Shown here: positions 33,103 through 44,346 of the stretch, piece by piece
Layout: each line of letters begins with the position of its first letter
Position numbering within the stretch: the first letter of the stretch is position 1
Assembly: GCA_948567375.1 (NCBI GenBank)
Contig: OX419761.1
Location: 30,356,243-30,420,242 of the forward strand
Length of the DNA stretch: 64,000 nt
Source: Lunularia cruciata
Taxonomy: Eukaryota; Streptophyta; Marchantiopsida; Lunulariales; Lunulariaceae
Direction: 5' to 3'
Program-made: the position numbers and the translations under genes
The notes under the pieces: model-generated
The model's input: the letters and a program-made list of their open reading frames with translations, nothing else
The model's database searches: none
Told to the model about the DNA's origin: nothing

Positions 33103-33492
33103 GTACCCCAAAGTGGAGTCATTCTTCAATCATTTTCCAAATCAACTCCCACTTCTTCTGCATGTTGGTTTCATGTCATTGTCAATGTATTCTTCTTGTA
33201 CCTCCACCATTTCTTGAAGTGTACTTTCTTGTCTGGCCTGACACGTAGAGATGTTGTTACACCATCTTTGTATCAACCTTTGCTTCTTGGTCCAAAGATG
33301 ATCTTCTTTGGATTTGTCTCTTTGTAACCTCATCTGAGTACTTCTGGTCTCCCATCCAAGGTCAACTTCATTGGATTTACTCCAAAGATACATGAGTCCA
33401 TTCTTTCCTTTGTAATTCGGCTTCCTCAATACACTTCTTCTTCAAAACTTTAACAAAAAAAAGAAAAGAAAAAATGTGAGTACCACGAAACT

Positions 33493-33930
33493 ACATAGAT
33501 AGTTGGATGTGTGGAGATTATGATCCAATCAATTGATAGACTAAGGCTGATTAGTATGCCATGCCTACACCAAAGGAGATCTTTGATGCAATAAGGTATG
33601 GAAAGGTCTTTAGAACTTTGGATCTTCAAGCAAGATATGATCAATTGCTGATCAAGGAGGAGGGTGAGTCCAAGTTAACATTTTGGGTTATTGATCATCA
33701 TAACACAGATGTATTATATCAATGGAGGTTCTTCATTACATTCTTTGGTTAAGGAATGCTCTTGCCAAGTTCCAAAAGGTCATGAATAAGATCCTAGTAA
33801 GATTGAATGTTGCTTAGTGCTATATTTTGGTCTATATCACTATTATGGAGAAGCATGAGAGACATTTGTTGGAGGTGTTTGAGAGTTTGGACTCAAAATA
33901 GATCTTGGGAAGTGTAGATTCTTCCACAAG
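33493..33930 (+). pseudogene. GY3 RT middle part
   Basis: Continues from 29708. 33561-33752 reads MPTPKEIFDAIRYGKVFRTL then DLQARYDQLLIKEE and VLYQWRFF; typical elements have STLDLRSGYHQLP here. Downstream the YIDD segment is lost to mutation (YILVYITIMEKHERHLLEVF). Cut at 33935 by LTR G. Confidence 0.75.
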
Positions 33931-34621
33931 TAGGTTGTGGTACCTACATCTTTCATTTTGGACAAATTTTAAAGAAGTGCATTACTGAAATCAAATTGAA
34001 CCCAAATGGAAAAGAAACAAGGAGAAGCGTGTGTTTTGATCTAATGCAAGGAGGTCAACTTTGTGTCAAAAGGAAGAAGGACTTGGATTGGATTGGAAGG
34101 ACAGTAAGGATACTTCACCAAGGAATAAAAGTTGCAAGTCAGGATGACTATGGAGCCTATATCTCAATGAATACATGTTTAAATTTTGCGTGCTATGTCT
34201 CGTTGAAAATGTCTTCTTTAGGGCTTTCTGTTGCCACCAAAATCATAAAGTTTGGAGGTTTGTAGTGGAAGTTACAAGCATTTGAAGTTTCTATTGTAGA
34301 TGTACGGAATAGTTCAGTGACTTCGGGTTGGGTTCTTTGGATCTACACGACTTCAGACTTATATGACTTTGGGTTAACATGACTTCAAGTCAAGAGACTT
34401 TGCCTCAAGACAAAGGTGACCCAATCCAAGATAGTTTGACATCAGAGTGCGGGGCAAGTGATTTCAGGTGTCTTGCTAGAGTAATCTAAGCAACTTAGAG
34501 TAGGGAAAGAAGGGATACTTAGGATACCGATGACTTTAATTTCAATTTAGATTGAAGATAATGTAGAAATTGAAGGAGAAGTAGCAAAAATGAGGGAACT
34601 TAAAGTGTAGGAACAGTTTCT

Positions 34622-34828
34622 TTGGATTTGTCATTTGAGCCTTTAGAGGAGAGTGGGTTGCAAGATAAAGATGTAGATAGATTACCCATATCTTTAATTG
34701 CAGATCAAAGTGAAGACATGTTCAAATTGATAGAGGAATTAGTGGTTGTAAGACCCAAAGTACTTGAGGTGAAAGGACTTTCCTTGGGTTTAGAAGCCAA
34801 AGTAGAAGTAGACATTGGATTGGTGTAG
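34622..34828 (+). pseudogene. C-terminal remnant of LTR-encoded protein (in G)
   Basis: 68 residues including FEPLEESGLQDKDVDRLPIS and LVVVRPKVLEVKGLSLGLEA, matching the C-terminal part in B and F (LETLEKSGLGDKELDRLP). The globular part and coiled coil are absent. Confidence 0.65.
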
Positions 34829-36164
34829 TAATAGTTTTGAGATAAGATATGAAGAGGTACATTGTCCTTTTGGATCTGCAAGTTGGTAAATTTGTTAGGA
34901 AACAATTGAGTGAGTTAGATAATTGTTGAAGTGCTTTGCCTATTTAAAGGGGTATTCAAAGTGTGTTGTTGTTTATTATTCATATTCCTAAGAATAGATA
35001 AAGAAAAGTGCTGATCTTAGTACTCGTTGCTTGTCTTAACTCCAAGTATTGACTATATGTGTGTGTTTGTGAGTGTTGGGAGAAATTCAAAGTGCAATTT
35101 CGAGTGTTTGATGTTGGATTCTACATCTCTAATTTTATTCTATGTGTTTGATCCTAAGTGGATAGCAATCAAAGCAAAGCCTTGATAGATTTGAGAGGAA
35201 TTGTAGTGTTGGTAGTCTTTTGCATTTGTGAGTGCAATGTGGTTTTGATGTGAAGCAATTTGATCAAAGAAGTTGTGCCTTCAGTAGAAAGGTGGAACAC
35301 AATTCCAAGGTGAAATGGTTTTACAATGAAGTAGCCATTTTTGGGAGGGACTTAATCATCACAATCGAGTTTGTTTGGACATAACTGAAAGATTTGTGAT
35401 TATGGGTGACAAATTCTTGTGATGAGACTACATTTCAATGCTTGTGTGACAACTTGGCAAATATCACTTTTGTGGTAATCAAGTAAGTAGAGTTTGTTCA
35501 CACAAAGATATAAATCAGAAATTTTCAAATACAAAGACAAATGGTAACAAGTAGTTCTTCTTGGTTGCATCTTTAATCTCTCAAGTAGAAAACCACACCC
35601 AAAAGAGAGTAACAAACACCAAATCTTATTATTTTCACAAATTAACGCTCCTTAATCATAACTCATTCAAATCTTTCCAAACAAATTTGATTGTGATGAT
35701 TCAAATTCTCCCAAAGATGGCTACTTCACTACAAATCACCTTTGCCTTGGAATTGTGTTCCATCTCTCCACTGAAGACACAACTTCCTCAATTGAAATTG
35801 CTTTGCATCTATTTTGCATTGTACTCACAAATGCATAATACTACCAACACTACAATTCCTCTCAGATCTGTCAAGGCATTGCTCTGATTGCACCTCACTC
35901 AAGATCAAACACACAAAATGAAGATCAAGGCTGTGGAATCCAGAATCCAACAAGCAAAACTGACTTGCACTTCAAAATTCTCCACACACTCACAAACACA
36001 ATCACAAGATTGATACTCAGAATTAAGCTCAAGTGACAAGCACTAAACTCAACACTTTGCTTTATCTATCTCTAGAAATTTGGAATACTAAACAACATAA
36101 GATTGCAAATGCCCCCTTTAAATAATAAAGCAATCAATAGTTGCTAACAACTATATTGTTTTAC

Positions 36165-38653
36165 AACAACTATACCAACCTACATATTCAAAATGACAAC
36201 GCACCTCTTCATATCTGCCTCTTCCTATCTCAAAACTGGTCCTAATCTGATCTGATGTCTATGTCTACTTTGGCTTCCAAACCCGATGATCCTCCTATCA
36301 CTTCTCCTTCTTCGGGTCTATGTTCAACTACCAAATCCTTCACTATTTCTACTACTTCTTCACTATGAATTACAATTGAGGTCATGGGTAACTTTTCTAA
36401 CTCTTTATCTCCCGACCCACTCTTCTCTAATGTCTTAGTGGATAACTTTGAAGACACTTGCACTCCTACTTCTGCTACTTAAGACTTCTTTTCCTCCTTC
36501 ATACTACTCCAAAGTCTTTCAAATTTTGAGTTCACTAAATCTAATCTGAGACTCACATTGTTTCCCATCTAAATTATCTTCCTATCTACTCTTTCTCTCA
36601 AACAAATCAGATATGAACACTCTTTTGCTCTCCTCTTTAGAGTTTCTTACACAAGCAATTTCAGTTATCGCTTCCTCTAACCTTCCTTCAGACTCCCTGC
36701 TTAGCATTGCTTGCAATCTTCCAACAACTTTTCCTACTGACTCTGATGCATTCCCTCAAGATCATTCTACCTTCAACTCTTCTTGGTACATCTTCAACTC
36801 ATCTTTGAACTCAGCCACAAGCATCTTCTTCTTGTCCGCATACTGTGAACTCTGCATCTCAGCACTTCTTACCAAACCTTGCAATCTTTCCTCCTCTTGG
36901 TATTGGATCACCAACTCCCTCTGCCATGCTTGATCTTTTCTTGTTGCACTCTTCTGCAGGCTCTCTAACTCTTGCTCCATCATAGCTGCCATTGCCTTCA
37001 CATGAATACTTTTGATGCAAACTTCACTGACCTCCTCTTTCATCTTTTCCAGCAATGTTGTCTGCTCCTTCAACTCTTTGGCTTGACCCTGCATCTCTCT
37101 TCCCCTCTTCTCAAAACTCTCTTGCAAGTTCTCTAAAATCTTCTTCTTCAAGACTACATCCACCCAAAGTTCCTCAACTTCTTCTCGTCTTTGGATTAGA
37201 CTCTCCTTCAATCCTTTCACTTTGTGTAGCAGATACTTCACCACCTGCAACTCATTCTTCACCTTCATATGATCTTGCGGGATTACCTTCTTCAGCATCT
37301 TCAGCAGCTCCAACAATGGAGTTACAATTTATGTTAAGTATTTTACTCCCTCAAATCCTTCTTCATCTTTGGCTTCATCTTCATACTTTGCTTCTTCTGT
37401 CAAAGCTTTCCCCCAAAGTCTCAATCTTTGTACCTTCAACAATATTGCTTTTGAGCTTACTTCTTCCTTGTAGATTGAGCTTGGACGTGTAGGTTCAACC
37501 ATTATTGACTTCTTGGCTCTGCTTCCCTTCCGGTCTTCCTTCTTTGGCTCTTCATCTATCTCTTCCATGGCCAATTCTAAACAAGGGTTATCTCCTCCCT
37601 CCATACAATCAATCGCTGCATGGAATGCCTCATCTTCTTTTGTTGCAATTGATTGCTGAACTTCCTCTTCACCATCACTCTAACTTTTGGATTCCTCACT
37701 TTGTAGTGTGAGCTTGGCTTTTTTTGAGTTTCCTCCTCTGGACTCTATCTCTCCTTCAGACTCTATCCCCAAAGTATCCTCCTTCACCGCCTTCTCACCT
37801 CACGGATTGAGTCTTTGGGTCTTTTGTTGTGTCATGGGCAATGCTACCTCTTCGGGTTTAGTCCACTTCTTTGTCTTTGGATTTTTTCCTTCCATTATCT
37901 CCCTCTGTCACATTCTAAAGAAGTGATCATTGCTAGCTTGCAATTGTAACATATATTGCTGCTCCTTTTCATCCGCCTTTCATTGTAGACCACGATAGAA
38001 ATGTGACACCATGCGATGCCTCTTCTTTGTTGTCAATAGATTTAATCCAAAATAGAAGTGTGCTACAAACGGTGTGAAGTAATGTGGAGGTGAATTGGTT
38101 CTCCAATTGACTATCATTTGCCTCGTTTGTTGGTGGAAACACTTTTCCTAGTTCACCTTCACTCCTACAAACGTTTGGTGAAAGAAGACTACTTGCTGCA
38201 TGTTCACATATGTTGTTCTTTTGAGTTTGAGTATAGCCATGATTGCTCCCACAATGCTCTGCTTGATCGGGTCCCAATAGGACTCCACTTTGTAGCTATT
38301 GTTAGTACGTGGAGCAAAGAACAAATTTTTAATTTCTGTTATCTCCTCTGGAGCATCACACTTCCAATAAAAGGTTATCCTAGTTGTCTCTCCTACTTCT
38401 TTCCCAATACTAACCTCCAATCCAACTTAGTCCATCAAGCTGGATTTCCTCTCTTCTTCTCAACTTTGGGACCTTCCTCACAATTATTCATAGCTATCTC
38501 TACTATGACACTTAGGAAACTAAAATTCCAATTACAATTCCATGCCAAGAATGTAACCCAAAGCCTATACAAGACCTTGATTCTAGCTATCACATCTAAC
38601 CTCCGAATTGCAAAACTCCTCACTGCAAGTGCGTTCTTAGTCTTCTTTGCCAT
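36165..38653 (-). pseudogene. LTR-encoded coiled-coil protein, copy E
   Basis: Subfamily of D. Blocks: 38653-38435 (AIRRLDVIARIKVLYRLWVT), 38420-38148 (SYKVESYWDPIKQSIVGAIM), 37604-37329 (acidic and basic linker), 37316-36762 (coiled coil: KILENLQESFEKRGREMQGQ, AMMEQELESLQKSATR) and 36463-36242 (LEKSGSGDKELEKLP). Frameshifts and stops between blocks. Confidence 0.7.
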
Positions 38654-39094
38654 GATGTGCTCTCTAGTTCTTTGACACTAAAAAACTATCCCCTCTCTTG
38701 GACGCGACTGTGGTACCCACATTTTTTGTTTTTTTTGAAATGAAGAAGAAGAAGTGTATAGAGAAGTCGGATTGCGCTTGTATGGCCAAAGAAGGCAAAG
38801 AAAAGAGTCTTTGGGATGCAACCCAAGGTAACGTGGCTTTGGGTCATAAGGCAAAGTACTTGGACTTGCCTTGTTGGCATACAACCCAAAGTAAGAAGTC
38901 TTCGTATCAAGGGGTGCTCAATCCGAGATGAGGACAATGTAACAACTTTTCTTTGGGGTGAGAAATTCAAGAAGGGACCATTCAAAAACTGGTGGTCATA
39001 CGCGTGAAGGACACTTGCCAATGACAGGCGCATGCAAGAGGTGTGATTTCTCGATAGAAACTCGAATTGAAGAGAGATGAAGAAGGCGCGACTC

Positions 39095-39102
39095 TATAAA
39101 AA
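39095..39102 (+). promoter_or_regulatory. TATA box of GY2 LTR F
   Basis: TATAAAAA, 386 bp from the LTR start, followed by TTGGGCTAACAATGAAGCAATG. The second ATG there (39122) is conserved in all copies. Confidence 0.65.
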
Positions 39103-39121
39103 TTGGGCTAACAATGAAGCA

Positions 39122-41793
39122 ATGTCAAGCAATATTCCTTTGCTGTTGAGGAGTCGTCCTGCAGGAGATCGTGTGAAGGGAAGTAGAGTTGAAGATGTGC
39201 TGGTGTGTAGAGGAGAATTCAAGAGAGCTAATCCGAGAGACAATGAGGAAGAAAGAAAGATGGGAGGAGGAAAGAAGAACTCCAAATTTGCAATGAGAAA
39301 TCATGCGATTTGGAGGTTAGATGTGATTGCCAAAATTGAAGTCTTGAGCCGACTTTGGATCACATTCTTGGCATAGAACTAGAACGTGAGTTTTCCAAGA
39401 TTCATGACCGAGATAATCAAGAGTAAATGTCTTGATGGCCTTGAGGAAGAGGAGAAGAGAGGAAATCTAGCTTGCTGGACGGAGTCAGATTGGAGATTAG
39501 TACTCGGAAGAAAGGTAAGCGCGGAGCAGGGTGCCACGTTCTTGGGGAAGGTAGAAGTAGCCAAAGAAACCCAAGAAGTGAGGGATGCATTCTCTTCAAA
39601 GCGTACAAAGAATGGGTACAAAGTAGAGAGATACAAGGATCCGGTCAAGAGAGGGATCATGAGTGCTCTCATGGCAATCCTGAAGCCAGAAAGAATGACT
39701 TATGTGATGAAGCACCAAGCGGTGTTCTTCCATAAGATGTTTGCAAGAGAGCCAATCAACTGGGCAAGGTGCTTCCATGGGCGAACAAGGCAGATGGTGT
39801 GGAACTTGTGGGATAAATTGCCTCCACACTACATTGTGCCGCTTGCAGCACATTTCTACCTTGGGCTGAATCTGCTCAATGCGGCGGAGCGCAACAGAAT
39901 GGTGTCGCATTTTCATCCCGACTTAAGAAAGGAAGTCAACACGGAGGAGCAGCAGTACATTCTTTAGATCCAAAGCAACAATGAGTACTACGCGCAAATG
40001 GGAAAGAGTGCGCAGGTGGATGTAAGTACTCCAAAGTTGAAGAAGCGGAGTCAACAAGGAGAAGGTGAAGATGTCAAGAGAACAAGACCTCGGAAAACCA
40101 GAAGAGTAAACCCGAGGAAAGGTATGGTGGTAATCATGTTGTCGGAAGAAGACTCGAAAGGTGAAGCCGAGTGCAAGTCCGAAGACTCGGAATGTGAGGA
40201 AGAACCCGAGCTCACACTATAGAGTGGAGATACAAGTAGTGACAGCGATGAAGGCGGGGAGATGACGTCGGTTCCCACAATAGAAGAAGAAGTTTGGATG
40301 GAGCTCAAAGAAGAGAGTAACGTGAAGTTAGAAGACAAAGTGCCAGAGCAAGAGGAGAAGAAGATTACTATTTAGAGAGGAGTTTGGTCCAAGCAAAAGG
40401 TGAAGTGTGAAGCGGGACCAAGCAAGGTAAGGGAAGAGGAGAATGCCAATTTGGGGAGTGAAGTGTCCATTCTGATATGACAATTGCAGAGAAGAAGGTG
40501 AGTATCGAGAAGAAAAGGTAAAGAAGGAGATCACTCTGCTAGTTGAAGTAATCGTGAGTGACGGAGTGGAGTACCTGCATGAAGTTGTGTGTCCTTTGTT
40601 GGTGAAATTGGAACACAAGAAGAAGGAGATGCAGTCAAAGTGTCCGGAGGTGAAGACTGTATTGCAAGTATTAGCACGACTAGAAGAAGAGAACTCGAAG
40701 TTGAAGAAGAGTATAATCTGAGGTGAGGAGGAAAAGGAAGTACTATGAGTGGATGCAGTAGTGCAGAGTCAAGTGGTAGAAAACTTGAGGAGAGAAGCAA
40801 GGTATGAAGAGGAACTTGTGAAGCAGAGTGCCATAGCAAAGGAAAGACAAATGGTTGAATATGAGATCTTGAAGCAGCAGTTTGCTGATTCAAGACTAGA
40901 AATTATCCATGCTATGGTGAGAGTAGTAGAGAAGGAACAAGAGCTTGATAGGGTGGTGGAGAGTGTAGAAGAGATGAAGCAACTATGGCAACAAGAGTTG
41001 ACAGTGAGATATAGGGAAGAAGAGAGATTGCGAGAGTTACTTTGTAATCAGGAGGAGAAGATTGTATAGAAGGAGAATGAGAAGGAAACTATGAAGGCTG
41101 AGTTTGAGGCAGAATTGGCAATGTACCAGGAGGATTGGCTTGCAGATCAGGAGCGCAAGAGGAAGATGAGACTGGAGCCCTTGAAGGAAATTGTAATTAG
41201 GATGAACGCAATGTTGAGTACAGAGGCCAGTGTGCGTATCGAGGAGATGAGGCTGCACGAGTTGAAGTTGTTGGTGCAGGAGATGAGGAGGAGACATGTG
41301 AAGGATACCAATTTGAACGCATTGTTGATTAGTCTCAAAACTCATGTAGATAGGGAGATATTGGAGGTAGAAGACAATATCACAATTAGATTAGACTTAG
41401 TAAAATTGGAGATAGATAAACTTTGGAAAGATGTTAGAGCAACACCCGAAGTAGATGAAGTAGGAGTGCAGATGTCCTCGGAGTTACCATTGGAGACATT
41501 AGAGAAGAGTGGGTTGGGAGAGAAGGAGTTAGAAAGATTACCCACTAGTGAGTTTTAGATCAAGAAAGAGAACTATTAGATTTGGTAGAAGATGTAGGAG
41601 TTATAAAACCCAAGGACAAAATAGTAGAAAGTTAAAGTTACTTTGGGTTCGGGTTTGAAAGCCAAGAAAGAAGTAAACATCGGGTTGGATTAGTAACCGA
41701 TTTGAGATTTGAAGAGGCAGATATGAAGAGGTGCATTGTCATTTTGGAGCTCTAGGTTAGAAGAGTTGTTGTAGAACGGTATTTTTGTTAGAA
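39122..41793 (+). pseudogene. LTR-encoded coiled-coil protein, best-preserved copy (F)
   Basis: About 890 codons from ATG 39122 to the TAG after ERYFC at 41791. Blocks in one frame from 39122 to 40480, then one frameshift (about 40480-40560), then one frame to near the end. About ten in-frame stops, several apparently CAG to TAG or TGG to TAG changes (for example in WITFLA-stop, and YIL-stop-IQS). Residues about 45-290: globular (SFPRFMTEIIKSKCLDG, DKLPPHYIVPLAAHFYLG). About 290-400: linker with basic clusters (KLKKRSQQ, RPRKTRRVNPRKG), possibly nuclear targeting, then acidic. About 440-760: coiled coil (VLQVLARLEEENSKLKKSII, RYREEERLRELLCNQEEKIV, EDNITIRLDLVKLEIDKLWK). C-terminus: LETLEKSGLGEKELERLP. 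No family recognised. Confidence 0.78.
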
Positions 41794-42622
41794 CTACCGT
41801 TTGCTTCACTATGGAAGAGTGGCATTCGCAATCTTATGTTGTTTGGTGCTCATTATTTCTGAGAATAGACAAAGCAAAGTGTTGTTTTCAGTGCTCGTTG
41901 CTTGAGCTTAATTTCGAGTATCAACTTTGTGTTTGTGTTTGTGTTTGTATGGAGAATTTTGAAGTGCAAGTTAATGTGCTTGTTGGATGTTGGATTCCGC
42001 AGCCTTGATCTTCATTCTGTGTGTTTGATCTTGAGTGAAGTGCAATTGAAGCAATGCCTTGATAGATCTGAGAGGAATTGTAGTGTTGGTAGTATTCTGC
42101 ATTTGTGAGTGCAGGGTGAAGTTGATGTGAAGCAATTTTGATCGAGGAAGTTGTGCCTTCAGTGGAGGGTAGAACACAATTTTGAGGTGAAGTTGTTTTG
42201 CAGTGAAGTGCTATTTTTGGGAGAGCCTAAATCATCACAATCAAGATTGTTTGGAAAGAGTTGAAGGTGTTGTGATTAAGAAGTGTGAATTCGTGACAAG
42301 ACTACGAATCAGTGCTTGTTACTCTCTTTTGGGTGTGGTTTCTACCTGAGAAATTAAAGAAGAACTCAAGAAGGACTACATTGTTACTATTTGACTTTGT
42401 ATTTGACCAATTCTGACTTGTATCTGTGCATGAATGAACTTTACTTACCCGATTACCGCAAAAGTGATATTTGCCGGGTTGTCACAGTGACACTTTAACT
42501 CCTTTTGGACTTTGGAAAATTTCACTCTCAATAGGCTTCTTGACACACACTACTACATGATGACTACTCAAAGGAATGCAATATCTATTGAACATATTTG
42601 ATTTCCCCCTATGCAATTGCAA

Positions 42623-42630
42623 TTTTATAG
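42623..42630 (-). promoter_or_regulatory. TATA box of GY2 LTR E
   Basis: TATAAAAT on the minus strand, 382 bp from the LTR start at 43012. Confidence 0.6.
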
Positions 42631-43188
42631 TACCCCAAAGTGCATTCATTCTTTAGTCAATTTCAAAATCAACTCCCACTTCTTTTGTGTGTTGGTTTTC
42701 TATCACTATCAAGGTATTCTTCTCTTGCCTCCACCATTTCTTGAAGTGTACTTTCTTGCCTAGCCTGACAGGTAGAGAGGTTGTTACATTGTCTTTGTCT
42801 TGGCCTTAGCTTCCCGGTCTGAAGATGCACTTCTTTAGATTTATCTCTTTGTAAGCCCATCCGAGTATTTTTGGTTCCCAACCTCAGGTCAAGTTCTTTG
42901 GGTTTACTCAGAAGACACACAAGTCCATTCTTTCCTTCATAATTTGGCTTTCTTAATTCACTTCTTCTTCAAAAATTTAACAAAACAAAAGAAAAAAAAT
43001 ATGGGTACCACAACTTGTTACTCTCTTCTGGGTGTGGTTTCTACTGGAGAGATTAAAGAAGAACTTAAGAAGGACTGATTTGATTACTTTTCTTTCTATT
43101 TGGATATTTCTGACTTGTATCTCTATGTGAATAAACTCTACTTTCCTGATTATTGCAAAAGTGATATTTTCCAAGTTGTCACATAGGT

Positions 43189-43457
43189 TGAGTATTTGGG
43201 TCACACTATCTACCCTAGATGACTTGTTGTTCAACAAACCAAGGTGGAGGCTATTGCACGTATTCCTCAACCTATGAATGTGAGTAGAGTGTGAGCATTT
43301 CTTGAGTTGGTGAACTTCTATTGCCAATATATTCTAGGATTTAGTGCCACCCCAAGGCTTTGATGAAATTTACCAAGCTTATAGAGGAGTGGTGTTAGGG
43401 AAAAAGAGATAACAAAAGAGAGCTTTGTAAAGCTCAAGGAGAGATTGACATTTGCTC
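43189..43457 (+). pseudogene. GY3 RT C-terminal part
   Basis: Resumes after LTR G with VEYLGHTI, then VQQTKVEAIARIPQPMNVSR and FLELVNFYCQYI, the thumb and start of the connection in chromoviruses. Interrupted at 43457 by the GY1 plus copy. Confidence 0.72.
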
Positions 43458-44147
43458 TGTAACACCCATTTGTGCATGTGTGTGGTATTGTGATTTTAGC
43501 TTGGTATTATAAAAACTTGAGAGATATTATTTATATAGAGATAAATGATGGTTCTACATTAGTCATTATTGGCTAAAGTTAGTCATAGCTAAGATAGTGG
43601 GGACCTTACTTTAGAGGAAGTGGAAAAGATTACCACCACTATTTTGGATTCTAGTGTGTTGACTTGGTATTATTCCTAGATGTTTGGCTTTGAGGAAAGA
43701 GTAGAAACTCTTGGGCCCACAAGCCTTTTTATTTTGGATTTCTCTATAGTCCAAGGAAAGCCCATGTGAAGGAATCCTTGACTTAGTGGTTGGGTCAAGA
43801 TAAGATCACATGCTTAGTGGAATATGCCCATGTGGATGGATATTCCTTTATACTTTTTGACTTTACTTGACTTTTAGCCTAGTAACTTGAGTTATTGTAG
43901 TAAATAGTAACTTTAGTGCATAACTTTTTCACAAGTATATAAACAAGGAGTGAGGAGGTACTCATCATCCTTTCATTTGCAACTATTTTTCTCTCAATGA
44001 GTTCTCTAGTGAGCAATGTCTTCAGTCTTGGAGTGTTAGCCTTGGAGGAGTATGATGGAGTTGGGATTCCTTGCTTTCTTAGTCCATGATGTGCTACCAT
44101 TATAGCCATTAGAGGTTCATCCTGAGTAAGATACAAGCCTGCTCACA
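43458..44147 (+). repeat. GY1 LTR 5 (5' LTR of plus copy)
   Basis: 690 bp, TGTAACACCC to GCTCACA, the inverted form of LTR 1. A TATA box reads TATATAAACA near 43936. The left flank is GCTC; no matching right flank can be checked as the 3' LTR is truncated. Confidence 0.9.
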
Positions 44148-44151
44148 ATTT

Positions 44152-44170
44152 TGGTTCCATTGCCAAGACC
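44152..44170 (+). other. Primer-binding site of GY1 plus copy
   Basis: TGGTTCCATTGCCAAGACC, four bases after the LTR. Three changes from the tRNA-Glu-type consensus. Confidence 0.65.
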
Positions 44171-44346
44171 TCTCTAGAAGGCAAGATAATGTTCCGCGTA
44201 CAATTCTATATTAGATAGAAGGAGGCTATGAGAGCTCACTTGAGAAATTTAGGGGAGGAGAAGGCTAAACTTATATTAGAGAACTTGGACCCATTTATAT
44301 ATAGTGTAGTTCATTATGATGTCTTTGGGATAATTTTGTACATCTT

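Larger units (their letters stand above)
29709..33492 (-). mobile_element. Solo GY2 LTR 'D' with 5-bp target duplication AAACT
   Basis: Unit 29714-33487 (3774 bp). Coding-strand start at 33487 (TGTGGTAC form with first base changed: CGTGGTACTCAC), end GGGTTGTTACA at 29714. AAACT flanks both sides (29709-29713 and 33488-33492). Inserted in the RT of GY3; the RT reading resumes on the right (MPTPKEIFDAI). Confidence 0.9.
38704..42491 (+). mobile_element. Solo GY2 LTR 'F' inserted in E, duplication GCGAC/GTGAC
   Basis: Unit 38709-42486 (3778 bp). Starts TGTGGTACCCACATT and ends CCGGGTTGTCACA. Flanks GCGAC (38704-38708) and GTGAC (42487-42491), one mismatch. Across the insertion E reads ...CTCTTGGAC / ACTTTAACTCC, as in LTR D near 32956-32976 (CTCCTGGAC...ACTTTAACCCC). 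The youngest insertion in the nest. Confidence 0.92.
35440..43017 (-). mobile_element. Solo GY2 LTR 'E' with near-perfect 5-bp duplication (GCTTG/ACTTG), host of F
   Basis: E is 35445-43012 with F removed (own length about 3.78 kb: 35445-38708 and 42492-43012). Coding-strand start TGTGGTACCCATA at 43012, end CAAGTTGTCACA at 35445. Flanks GCTTG (35440-35444) and ACTTG (43013-43017). Outside them, G reads continuously (...AATGCTTG / TTACTCTCTTCTGGG), as in the intact LTR end of F near 42320. Confidence 0.88.
33931..43188 (+). mobile_element. Solo GY2-type LTR 'G' (short variant) with target duplication TAGGT, host of E and F
   Basis: G starts TGTGGTACCTAC at 33936 and ends AAGTTGTCACA at 43183. 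TAGGT stands at 33931-33935 and 43184-43188. Its own sequence is 33936-35444 plus 43018-43183, about 1.68 kb; the rest is LTR E with F inside. The U3 differs from the 3.8 kb LTRs and matches H and I (CATTTTGGAC...). It keeps only the C-terminal end of the LTR reading frame. Confidence 0.88.
26076..43457 (+). mobile_element. GY3, chromovirus-like Ty3/gypsy element, nested host
   Basis: Own sequence lies in 26076-29708, 33493-33930 and 43189-43457. Gag (27001-27780), protease (to about 28240) and RT (from 29455) are recognisable, with the Reina/CRM-type gag and RT wording. Solo LTR D split the RT, and LTR G (with E and F inside) split it again further on. GY1 (43458 onward) cuts off the rest. 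All coding parts carry many stops, so it is the oldest resolved element here. Confidence 0.7.

Noticed and set aside
38709..42486. The 3.8 kb units as a new DNA transposon with short inverted ends TGTGGTACCC / TGTGACAACCC and 5-bp duplications
   Set aside because: The same start follows a PPT at 11065 and 52007, and the same end stands next to a PBS at 20460 and 52710. This makes the units LTRs, and the inverted ends are the usual TG...CA kind.
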